From: Natronosalvus rutilus
GTDB lineage: Archaea; Halobacteriota; Halobacteria; Halobacteriales; Natrialbaceae
Reading direction: 5' to 3'
Length of the DNA: 64,000 nt
NCBI RefSeq assembly: GCF_024204665.1
Contig: NZ_CP100355.1
Span: 2,151,451-2,215,450, forward strand
In this document: positions 43,322 to 51,768 of the stretch, one piece after another
Numbering within the stretch: the stretch's first letter is position 1
How the letters are laid out: every line of letters begins with the position of its first letter
Notes under the pieces: model-generated
What the model was told of the DNA's origin: nothing
The model's database searches: none
What the model saw: only the letters and a program-made list of their open reading frames with translations
Made by a program: the position numbers and the translations under genes

Positions 43322-44346
43322 CAATCACTCCCTCCATCAGCACTGGCACGGGGATCGATCCACCCGTAGGTAAGGTCAGCGATGTAGACGCCAATCGCGA
43401 CGGTGATGGTAATGACGATGAACACACCCATCATCAGGGGATAGTCACGTCTGTGTAGTCCTTCGATCATGTAATAACCGACACCCGGATAGCTGAAAAT
43501 CTGCTCGAGGATAACCGACCCGCCGAACAGGAATCCGACCGTAATGAGCATCGCCGTATACATCGGTAGAACTGCGTTTCGTCCGACGTAACGGAGTGCG
43601 ATTCGACGCTCGGATAGTCCACGGAGGCGGGCGACACGGAGGTAGTCCTCACCGAGGATCTGGATGCTGTTCCCGCGCATTCCCAGCGCCCAACCACCCC
43701 ACACGAATATCACGACGGAAGTGATCAATAGTGCTGCATGCCTCAGTGCATCGCCAAGGAATCCCACCGTTTGCATCGGCGTCAGCAGATTGATGGTTGG
43801 CTCGACCGCGCCAGAATACCGTCCGCCGAGCGGGAAGAGCCCGAGCTGGAATCCCAGGATCCAGAGGAGGAGGATCCCGTAAATATAGTCGGGTACCGAG
43901 TTCGTAACGATCGCGGCTACCGTCGCAGTGCTGTCGAAGCGACTCCCTTCTTTATAGGCCATCAATGCACCCGCCGAGATACCGATCACGAATGCCACGC
44001 CCACGGCCGTTGCCATGACGAAAATCGTCCATGGGATAGCCGACGCGAGGATCTCGGTGACTGGTGCGCCCTGTGTCGTCGACGTGCCCATATCTCCCTG
44101 TGAAAGGTTAATAAGATAATCGGTATACTGGACGAGTAATGGATCATCCGGTGCAATATTGAGACGAGCCTCGACGCGGCGATTGATCTGTGCCTGGCTC
44201 ATCCCCGGGTTGTTCTGCAGGAGTTCTGCCCGTAACGCGTCCGCTGGGCCCCCGGGCAGAAACCGGATGAGGAAGAAGGACAGACTCACTACTGTGACTA
44301 TTGTCACGAGTAGTTGAACCGTTCGTTTGATGTAGTATCGTACCAT
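43321..44346 (-). CDS. ABC transporter permease (DppB-like)
   Basis: A 341-residue permease with six helices. It starts MVRYYIKRTVQLLVTIVTVV, includes FLPGGPADALRAE (the DppB N-terminal loop) and the coupling loop YLRVARLRGLSERRIALRYV. The ATG at 44346 is chosen over a longer frame that runs into the solute-binding gene's stop. It lies 26 bp after the solute-binding protein gene. Confidence 0.92.
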   Translation of the reverse strand: MVRYYIKRTVQLLVTIVTVVSLSFFLIRFLPGGPADALRAELLQNNPGMSQAQINRRVEARLNIAPDDPLLVQYTDYLINLSQGDMGTSTTQGAPVTEILASAIPWTIFVMATAVGVAFVIGISAGALMAYKEGSRFDSTATVAAIVTNSVPDYIYGILLLWILGFQLGLFPLGGRYSGAVEPTINLLTPMQTVGFLGDALRHAALLITSVVIFVWGGWALGMRGNSIQILGEDYLRVARLRGLSERRIALRYVGRNAVLPMYTAMLITVGFLFGGSVILEQIFSYPGVGYYMIEGLHRRDYPLMMGVFIVITITVAIGVYIADLTYGWIDPRASADGGSD

Positions 44347-44372
44347 AATCTCCTGAAATTGATCGAGGGTAA

Positions 44373-46202
44373 CTACTCGGATTTCGCCGTGAGCTTCCCG
44401 ACGCGCGGGAGGTACGTCATCGGCCAATCAACTTGTGCGTCCGAATCGTCCGGGCCGACGACGTCCCAGTTGTCGGTCCTCACGAACGATTGGTCGACCG
44501 TCTCCTGAATCGGCAGTACGGGAAGATCGTAGTTGACGGCCCAGGCGAGTCGCTGAACGAGTTCTGCTTCCTCGTCGCTTCCAGTCTCGACAGTCAAGAG
44601 GTCCTCCAGTTCGTCCGCCGAGACGAACGGTTCCTCTGCCCCATCTGGTTCGCCGACTGGCGGCAATTCAATCTCGTCGGGGTATTTGAACACGTCGGTC
44701 TGGTCGGGGCTGTCGAGCATGAACTCGAAATTGAAGTACGGGTACGCCTGCGCGGTCGTCCACTGGAACATGGCGACGTCGAACCCGTCACCGTAGACGT
44801 CTTCCCCGAAGAACGCTGCCTCGTCTCGAGCAACGAACTCGGCTTCGATGCCGAAGTCGCTAAGGTGCTGGACCATCACTTGACACGCGTCGACGTAGTC
44901 AGTCCAGCCGCCGGGTGCCTTGATGGGAAACTGCAGCGGATTTCCGTCGGAGTCGTGCCAGGTACCTCCGTCTTTCTGGAATCCGGCGCTCTCGAGAAGG
45001 TCGGCCGCTCGGTCCGTATTCTGTCCTTCGTAGGTCTCGTATTCGTCAACCCGATCGCCAAGCCAATCGTTTGCTGGTATCTCGTCGTCGACTTCGAAGT
45101 TCCCCGGGATTCCAGTGGGGATGTCGACCGGTGCTTTGGTTCGCGGACCGGAGGACGTTGCGACATCTTCGCGATCGATCACGTGGGCGATCGCCTGACG
45201 GACCTCGCGCTGGCCGAAGTGTTTGTGCTCGTGATCGAAAATTACGCCAGCCCCCCAGTTGGGCGTGATCTGATACTCTTTGACTTCGTCCGGGAACCCG
45301 TCGTGAATTTCCGGCGGTACGTGCAGAATGGCAACCCCATCTACTTCGCCGGTCTGGAGCGCCTGCCACTGCGCCTGATTGTTCTCGAAGTACCGGAAAC
45401 GGTACTCCGGGAAGTTGATGTTTTCAGCGTCCGGGTGCTCCTCCGTGCGTTCCAGAACTAACTCCTGTTCGTTGCGGTCGGCGTATTTGAACGGTCCGGT
45501 TCCATTAGGTTCGTCGATCGTCAGGTCTGCAAGCCCCTCACCGTTACTGGTCACACCGTCACCACCGTCCTCGAAGTCCTCGAGGATTTCCTGGTAGGGG
45601 TCCTCGGGAACGTCCATTGAGTCACCCTTCAAGCTACTGAGAAAAATTTCCTCCGAAACCGGGACCTCCAGACCGACTTCGACCGTGTACTCGTCGGTTG
45701 CCTCGATGGATTCCGCCGATGTGAATCGACCCATCGTCCCGCCGTCGTAAACGCCGAGCTTCAACTTTCGAGCCACGTCCTCTGCGGTCACTTCTTCTCC
45801 GCCGTGCCACGGAACCCCCTCTCTAACGGTGAGGGTGACGAGGTCATCAGTAATCTCCCAGTCGGTGACAATACCCGGCTGGTATTCGCTCACGTCGGCC
45901 TGATAGTAGATCAGCTCGTCGAAGACGAGATACCCAGGTGAATACGCAAAGTTATCTTGGTTGTAGCTGTTGAAGTGCATCTGATCGATGGCGAGCGTCT
46001 CAACGCTGACGAACGGTTGATCGACGAAGTCAGCGTCGTCCGACGGTGTGGAGTCCGAGCTCGAATTGCCATTACCGGAGTCCTGGTCGCCGCCGATACA
46101 ACCAGCGATCGATCCTACTCCAGCTGCCCCCGCTGCCTGGAGTAGTCGCCGCCGATTGAGACGTACCGGTTCCTTGCCAGTAGGTAGACTGCTGTCTCCC
46201 AT
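44373..46202 (-). CDS. Extracellular solute-binding lipoprotein (SBP family 5)
   Basis: A 609-residue binding protein. The N-terminus has a twin-arginine motif (LNRRRLLQAAG) and lipobox IAGC, then an acidic linker. Family 5 features follow: VTLTVREGVPWHGGEEVTAEDVARKL and FQKDGGTWHDSDGNPLQF. It is anchored outside and feeds the DppBCDF transporter encoded downstream. It is divergent from the isomerase gene; a perfect inverted repeat lies in the shared promoter region. Confidence 0.92.
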   Translation of the reverse strand: MGDSSLPTGKEPVRLNRRRLLQAAGAAGVGSIAGCIGGDQDSGNGNSSSDSTPSDDADFVDQPFVSVETLAIDQMHFNSYNQDNFAYSPGYLVFDELIYYQADVSEYQPGIVTDWEITDDLVTLTVREGVPWHGGEEVTAEDVARKLKLGVYDGGTMGRFTSAESIEATDEYTVEVGLEVPVSEEIFLSSLKGDSMDVPEDPYQEILEDFEDGGDGVTSNGEGLADLTIDEPNGTGPFKYADRNEQELVLERTEEHPDAENINFPEYRFRYFENNQAQWQALQTGEVDGVAILHVPPEIHDGFPDEVKEYQITPNWGAGVIFDHEHKHFGQREVRQAIAHVIDREDVATSSGPRTKAPVDIPTGIPGNFEVDDEIPANDWLGDRVDEYETYEGQNTDRAADLLESAGFQKDGGTWHDSDGNPLQFPIKAPGGWTDYVDACQVMVQHLSDFGIEAEFVARDEAAFFGEDVYGDGFDVAMFQWTTAQAYPYFNFEFMLDSPDQTDVFKYPDEIELPPVGEPDGAEEPFVSADELEDLLTVETGSDEEAELVQRLAWAVNYDLPVLPIQETVDQSFVRTDNWDVVGPDDSDAQVDWPMTYLPRVGKLTAKSE

Positions 46203-46286
46203 TCCGGTATGACAACTATAGCCATGGCATATGAACTTTACTGATTAATCTCGATTCTGAGATGAATTGACACTACTGCCTTCGCG

Positions 46287-46302
46287 CGTGGTTAGTACCA
46301 CG
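46287..46302. promoter_or_regulatory. Perfect inverted repeat CGTGGT-N4-ACCACG in a divergent promoter
   Basis: CGTGGT TAGT ACCACG lies about 85 bp upstream of the solute-binding gene start and about 65 bp upstream of the isomerase start. A symmetric 6-4-6 site between two divergent sugar genes is a good operator candidate, plausibly for the IclR regulator at 47544. I did not find the same site before the GH3 or exported hydrolase genes. Confidence 0.4.
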
Positions 46303-46364
46303 AGTTACAGAACAGCCTTCGCTTAACCAAAACCTCTATGAAAGAAGGATCCATTACACAATTC

Positions 46365-47114
46365 ATGGTCAAGACGGCGATTCAATTGTATACCCTCTCT
46401 GATTTCGATGTCTCCGAACCAACGAAGGTTCAGATTGCGGCCGAGACAGACGTCGATGGCGTCGAAATCGTCTATAGTGGGCTCCCCTCCAACGCGACCT
46501 TACAGGCGCTCAGCGAAACTGGCCTCGAAGTCGCTGCGCTCACGATTGGGATCGAGGATCTTGGAGAAACCGTCGACGAGCTCGTGACGACGTGCGATCT
46601 GCTCGACACCGAAACCGTCATCCTGGGCCACCTCGACGAATCGCACTTCGAATCAGTCCACACGACGCGTGAAACAGCGAAACTGCTCAACTCGTACGGA
46701 AGTCGCTTTCGAGATCACGGGCTTCGATTTCTGTACCACACCCATCGACACGAATTCGCCAGTATCGGGGATCGGACACACTTCGACATCCTCGTCGAGG
46801 AAACGAACTCGACGGTCGAGTTCGAACTCGACCTCGGATGGATCGGGATAGCCGATGTCGACCCGTGTTCGGTAATCCGCGACGTCGGGCATCGAACCGC
46901 GTCGGTTCACCTGAAAGATATGGACTTCGAGATGGAACAGTTTGTCAACCTTGGCGAGGGAGATCTTGACGTGAAACGCACTGCACGAACGGCGATAGAC
47001 GAAGGCATCGAGTGGCTAGTTTACGAGCACGAAGATCCTCGAGATCCGGTCGAATCAGTTGTCACCGGAGCATCGAAGCTCAAGAAATTCAAGCAAATTC
47101 CGCCATCTCGATGA
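46365..47114 (+). CDS. Sugar phosphate isomerase/epimerase (xylose isomerase-like TIM barrel)
   Basis: A 249-residue TIM-barrel protein of the AP-endonuclease-2 superfamily. It begins MVKTAIQLYTLSDFDVSE and carries GVEIVYSGLPSNATLQAL, YHTHRHEFASIGD (metal-site His/Glu), VEFELDLGWIGIADVDP and ASVHLKDMDFEM. These enzymes isomerise or epimerise sugars, sugar acids or inositols. An ATG at 46338 is also in frame; 46365 matches the family start. It is divergent from the transporter operon, so a role in the same sugar pathway is likely. Confidence 0.85.
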   Translation: MVKTAIQLYTLSDFDVSEPTKVQIAAETDVDGVEIVYSGLPSNATLQALSETGLEVAALTIGIEDLGETVDELVTTCDLLDTETVILGHLDESHFESVHTTRETAKLLNSYGSRFRDHGLRFLYHTHRHEFASIGDRTHFDILVEETNSTVEFELDLGWIGIADVDPCSVIRDVGHRTASVHLKDMDFEMEQFVNLGEGDLDVKRTARTAIDEGIEWLVYEHEDPRDPVESVVTGASKLKKFKQIPPSR

Positions 47115-47543
47115 GCACGCCTCGTCGATAAACTCCGTTCGGGGCGGCCAAATACCTCATATTGTTGATCAGGTCATCACGCTCGTTCACTATTGATAGA
47201 AATCTTCACCGTTTGCTATTCCCTATCGTCGGATGACCAAGGCACCGAATCCACTATTGTCGGAAGCCGATACATCGGTATATGAACAAACGGCTCGATC
47301 GTGAATCTCCATTCACTCTGGTCGAAGGCGGTCTCGTGATGGACACTGGACTAACCAGTTTCTACGGCCGATTATACGACGTCGGGCGATTACAGTGATA
47401 GCCACCACCTCACTCGGAATTTCTGGTGGGCATTATCATGCCTATATTCCGAAGAAATTCTGATCACGAGTGATTGATGGTTCCATTGCCATCTTTCCGG
47501 CCATAGTGAAAGACCTATGCTCCTTCGGTATGTTACTCGAGAT
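47115..47543. other. Intergenic region with a possible gene remnant
   Basis: About 430 bp between the isomerase and IclR genes. A 38-codon plus-strand frame at 47282-47398 (starts MNKRLDRESPFTLVEGGLVMD) reads like the N-terminus of a protein, and further coding-like sequence seems to follow in another frame (ISGGHYHAYIPKKF, ending at about 47463), so this may be a decayed gene. The family is not identified. Confidence 0.3.
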
Positions 47544-48305
47544 ATGGCTGACAAGGGCGGTATCAACGCGGTTCGGACGTCATTTCAAATCGTGCATGCA
47601 CTCCGCGAAGCCGACGAAGGCATGGGCGTCTCGGAACTCGCACGGGAGTTGAATCTACCCGTCAGCACCGTCCATAGCCACCTTTCTACCCTTCACGATT
47701 GCGAATACGTTACGAAGCGCGGGTCAAAATACAGTATCGGATATCGGTTTCTGGAAGTGGGCGGATCCGTTCGGAATCATTCCCGACTTTTTGAGTACGC
47801 ACGGCCGAAAGTCGACCAATTAGCCGATGAATTTGGTGATAAAGTGAGTCTTTGCGTTTTGGACCACGGCCTCGTCGCCTATACGTACATAGCGAAAGGC
47901 GAAGAAGCCATCGAGACCGATACTTTCACCGGGATTCGGCTCCTCCCGCATTCCTGTGCTTCCGGGAAGGCGATCCTCGCCCATCTCCCAGATAAACACC
48001 GTACCGACGTACTCAAACGCCGAGGACTCTCGCAGGTCGGGCCGAACACTATTACGGATCGAGACGAATTACTCACGGAACTCGAGACGATCCAGAGCGA
48101 AGGCGTGGCATTTGACCGTCAAGAGCGACTTGAAGGGATCAGAAGCGTCGCCGCACCGATTCCGCGCGAGGGGAATCAGCCAAACGCAGCCATAAGTATT
48201 TCCGCTCCGATTAGCCGAATGTCGGACGAACGATTCGAGCGAGAGATCCCCGAACGCGTACAAAATATCGCCGAAACGATCCGTATTAAGTTGCGATACG
48301 CGTAG
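47544..48305 (+). CDS. IclR family transcriptional regulator
   Basis: A 253-residue regulator starting MADKGGINAVRTSFQIVHAL. The winged helix (MGVSELARELNLPVSTVHSHLSTLHDCEYV) is followed by the IclR effector domain with LLPHSCASGKAILAHLPDKHR, GVAFDRQERLEGIRSVAAPIP and the terminal AAISISAPISRM. The ATG at 47544 is used. It is close to the isomerase and the SBP/Opp operon, so it is the most likely regulator of the carbohydrate cluster. Confidence 0.9.
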   Translation: MADKGGINAVRTSFQIVHALREADEGMGVSELARELNLPVSTVHSHLSTLHDCEYVTKRGSKYSIGYRFLEVGGSVRNHSRLFEYARPKVDQLADEFGDKVSLCVLDHGLVAYTYIAKGEEAIETDTFTGIRLLPHSCASGKAILAHLPDKHRTDVLKRRGLSQVGPNTITDRDELLTELETIQSEGVAFDRQERLEGIRSVAAPIPREGNQPNAAISISAPISRMSDERFEREIPERVQNIAETIRIKLRYA

Positions 48306-49543
48306 TGAGGTACAAATCACTCTAAATATATCCGAGGCGTTGTTCCACCATGGTGTTACGCTACTATGTGTGTAATAGTAAACGACTCTGTCGAATCGAG
48401 CTGTCAGGCGAACTCATCGCGCGACGGGTGGTTACGAATGTGATAGCCAACGACAGCCTGTATCGACGTTTCTTAATTATTAAATCAATATAACTAATAA
48501 ATCAGTAATATTACTAACACGGTGAAGCATCATTTATTACTCATACTATTCACTGGTCCGATTTTTGGAACGTACGCTCTGGACCTGAAGGCTTTCGTTG
48601 GAGGATTGCCGCAAAGTGGGGTGTGGATTCGGCGAAACCGCGACATCGCCGACGGATCTGTCACTAGTCTCTGAAGCCACTATCGAATGAACCCCCGCCG
48701 TCTTTTGCTGCCTGAAAACACGCGACGTACCCGCTCTCAATTGGACACAGCATACAGCAAACGCTGTTGACCCCTCGTGTGAGTCACACGGTTCGTTTGA
48801 TTCCCGCGTCGTCTGGATTCGGTTCGCTGGGTAGTTCTTGCTCTGTACGAAGTTGCGGTAAGGTTTTCGACCTGTTCGAGACAAAATCCCAGCTTGAGGA
48901 TGTGAATTTATATCTGATATGATTCCAATCACATACATACAAATCCCGAACTCCTTTAGCATGGATGGTTTTCTGTTCGCTCGCAATTTTGCTTTTCACT
49001 CCTGTGAAGTCGCACCTACACATCGTCGGCAGCAATCGTGTTCAATGGGGCCCTCACTCGGTAGCGTTGCTGATACTCCCTGCGACGACGCTCGAACACA
49101 TATCGCGGCCCGCTATTCGAGATGTTGTCCGATGACCCGGATCTCGTCGCGGTTTCTGGGCCTCATATTGCGAACGCGTACGCGTCCGTTCGCGAAACCG
49201 TACCCGGGTTCCCGATTCTCCATGCACAACTCGGCCACGACGGTGACTCCATCCATTACTACCAATACACTACAGAGAAAGGCGTTTACGACGCCCCCAG
49301 AACCATTCAACAATCTGAGACGATAAGCCTCATCGTTGATCAGTAGCTCAAATGCAGTTCCAATCGTCTCCTACGAGTGAATGGTGGACGAACGCGTACA
49401 GACCGTGCGGATTGCGTGGGGCCAGCGTTTTTTCGCCGCGTGGTCAGATACCGGGGCCCGCGTGAGTGTCGAGACAGGAGCGAACATCGCGACCCTCGGC
49501 CCAATCGGCGAACCGTATCCTCGTGAGACGAAGCGGGACCGAA
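48306..49543. other. 1.2-kb gene-poor, AT-rich region
   Basis: No convincing gene. AT-rich DNA (48470-48545: CTTAATTATTAAATC, AATATTACTAAC) follows the IclR gene. A 74-codon plus-strand frame at 49122-49346 (MLSDDPDLVAVSGPHIANAYAS) has plausible composition and could be the end of a truncated gene, and another stretch around 49381-49540 resembles degraded coding. This looks like an old insertion or deletion site. Confidence 0.35.
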
Positions 49544-50431
49544 TCAGCCGAACGCGAAATCGAGAAACACATGAACAGATTCGGAGACCAGTGCCGGCTC
49601 GCGATCCGGGTACGTCATCCGCACGAGCTCTCGCTCGCGAGAGAGCCCGAACGTCTCGAGGGAGGTCGTGGTCGCATCCCGTTCCGGTGAATCGACGATC
49701 ACCGTCTCGCCAGGGAAGTCGGCCGAGACGGCCCGAAGCAACGGATCGATTACGGATGGTTCGGCCGCCACGAGCGGCCCAATCTGCCAGTGGGTTCTCC
49801 CCGGTCGAACGATTACGTAGCCCTTGATCCCGGTCGAGGTTCGCGAGTAGAACCCGCGAACCTCGGACTCAGCGCACAATTTCTCGAGTAGCGTGCTCCG
49901 GTCGACGCCGACGTGACGGCGATCGAACTCGAGGATGGCGTCGACGTTTGGAGGGGTGAGGCGTTCGATGGTCTCCTTATCGTGTCTCGGTTCCTGTTCG
50001 TCCGCGAGGTCTTCGGGACGGGGAAGCGTCCCCTGCCAGCGGAACACGGGTTCGACGCGCTCGAACCCATAGTTTCGGTAGATCGGTTCTCCGAGATGTG
50101 TCGCGTCAAGGCCGACGAGGCCGCCTCCGTTCTCGCGTGCGTACTCGAGTCCGTGTTCGAATATTCGACTCCCGAACCCCTGGCCCCTGTGGGCTTCGTC
50201 GACGAGCACCATCCCGATCCAGCTGACGTCGGCTCCGTTGCCGTCAACACCGTAGGTAATTACGGTAGTCGTCGCGACGAGTTCGTCGTCGACGGTGCCG
50301 GCGAAACAGCCCGCTGGACAGCACGTGAGCAGCCGCTCCCAGTCGGCGGGTAGCTGGTTCCAGCCGGCTTGCGTCGAGAGGGCCAGTGCGTCGTCGAGGT
50401 CGTTGGCCGTGAGTGGTCGTATCTCGAGCAT
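49544..50431 (-). CDS. GNAT family N-acetyltransferase
   Basis: A 295-residue protein. The N-terminal GNAT domain starts MLEIRPLTANDLDDALALS, with VSWIGMVLVDEAHRGQGFGSRIFEHGL as the acetyl-CoA binding core (R-G-Q-G-F-G), then GLDATHLGEPIYRNYGFERVE. The C-terminal half is a second, GNAT-like domain typical of this two-domain subfamily. The acetyl acceptor is unknown. It follows the gene-poor region. Confidence 0.9.
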   Translation of the reverse strand: MLEIRPLTANDLDDALALSTQAGWNQLPADWERLLTCCPAGCFAGTVDDELVATTTVITYGVDGNGADVSWIGMVLVDEAHRGQGFGSRIFEHGLEYARENGGGLVGLDATHLGEPIYRNYGFERVEPVFRWQGTLPRPEDLADEQEPRHDKETIERLTPPNVDAILEFDRRHVGVDRSTLLEKLCAESEVRGFYSRTSTGIKGYVIVRPGRTHWQIGPLVAAEPSVIDPLLRAVSADFPGETVIVDSPERDATTTSLETFGLSRERELVRMTYPDREPALVSESVHVFLDFAFG

Positions 50432-50767
50432 TCGATGGGAATGGATGTTCCAGAACGAACATAGCTCTGGCGGTCGGCGGAGAGCCTATGCTCTGCCAAG
50501 GTGGGGAGACTGTACTCTTGCGGCCGGAGTGGGATGCTATGCCGCCCGGTTCCACACTCTCGATAGTACTATCCAGACGATAACGGGTACGCTCCTGTTG
50601 CGCCCTCGATCACCTGCCGAACGACGTCTCGTCTGTTTCGACCTGGTACGGTCCCGTTTCGACGAATCAGTACGAGACCCCGTCCGAGACGCACGGAGTT
50701 TCGTTTTGAGTGACCTTGATGCCGGCGTGTTCCTTCGCCGACGGCGTTCACGGAGACGAAAACGCGT
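50432..50767. other. Intergenic region between GNAT and IclR genes, no gene seen
   Basis: About 340 bp. It serves as promoter region for the GNAT gene (minus strand) and 3' region of the IclR gene. Both strands were read; the frames there are Arg/Ser-rich and not coding-like. Confidence 0.35.
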
Positions 50768-51529
50768 TCACAGCGAGGTAATGTTGATCTCGATGATATT
50801 GACTGCCTGGCGGATCATCTCCGGTATTTCCGTTTCGAGGCGTTCCCCATCCATCCGGCGCTCCGGACCGATGATGCTGATCGCGCCGTAGATCGTCCCG
50901 TCCTGATCGCGGATCGGCGCACCGACGCCGACGAGTCCCTGGATCGTCTCGCCATGGTTGTACGCGATTCCACGTTCACGAATCGTCTCGAGTTCCGTGC
51001 GCAGCGCCTCCTCGTCGGTGATCGTGTTCGGGGTGAAGGCTTCGAACTCCATGTCCTGGATGAGTTGGTCACGCTCTTTCGCCGGCATGAACGCGAGCAT
51101 CGCTTTCCCGACAGCGGTGTGGTAGAGGGCGTTTCGATAGCCGACGTAGATCTCGGTCTGGACGGCCTCCTCGCCCTGGGCCGTGTGCAGACAGATTCCT
51201 TCGCCGTCTTCTTCGACGGTGAATAGCGCCATCTCTCCGGACTCTTCGGCGAGCGCGTCGACCTCCGTCGTCGCGATATCGTAGATGTCGATGCGGTTCT
51301 TGGCGTGGTGTGCGAGGTCGATGAACCGCAATCCCAGTTTGTACTCGCCGCTCTCGTTGACGACGTACCCGCGTTCTTCGAGGGTCGCCAGGTGGCAGTG
51401 AGCGGTCCCCTTCGAGACGCCGATCTCCCGGGCGACCTCTGTGACGCGAGCCCCACCAGTGTCCCGGAGAACGTCGACGATCTCGAGGGAACGCTGGACC
51501 GCCTGAACCGGATTCTTTGCTTCGGGCAT
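50768..51529 (-). CDS. IclR family transcriptional regulator
   Basis: A 253-residue regulator starting MPEAKNPVQAVQRSLEIVDVL. The winged helix (ARVTEVAREIGVSKGTAHCHLATLEERGYV) precedes the IclR ligand domain with YRNALYHTAVGKAMLAFMPAKE, YNHGETIQGLVGVGAPIRDQ and AISIIGPERRMDGE. It is divergent from the enolase-superfamily gene, 240 bp apart, so it probably controls that gene and perhaps the two oxidoreductases beyond it. Confidence 0.92.
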   Translation of the reverse strand: MPEAKNPVQAVQRSLEIVDVLRDTGGARVTEVAREIGVSKGTAHCHLATLEERGYVVNESGEYKLGLRFIDLAHHAKNRIDIYDIATTEVDALAEESGEMALFTVEEDGEGICLHTAQGEEAVQTEIYVGYRNALYHTAVGKAMLAFMPAKERDQLIQDMEFEAFTPNTITDEEALRTELETIRERGIAYNHGETIQGLVGVGAPIRDQDGTIYGAISIIGPERRMDGERLETEIPEMIRQAVNIIEINITSL

Positions 51530-51768
51530 ACCTGGGTTATGGGTGTATGGGGAAAATAAATGTTTGGCTCTGTCAAACACACTCGGCCGACCTCTACCGG
51601 AGCGCGACCGCTGTCGATAGGCACGTTCCGGACGTAACAGCTGAGAGCATGGCGTCCCGCATCGAGAGTACCGAACCACACGCCCCGGCCTCGAGCGCAC
51701 CGCCCGGCCATCTCGTCGCCCCTCCCCCAATCACGCATACTTATGTCACTCCTGGCACTGCCCCCGGT

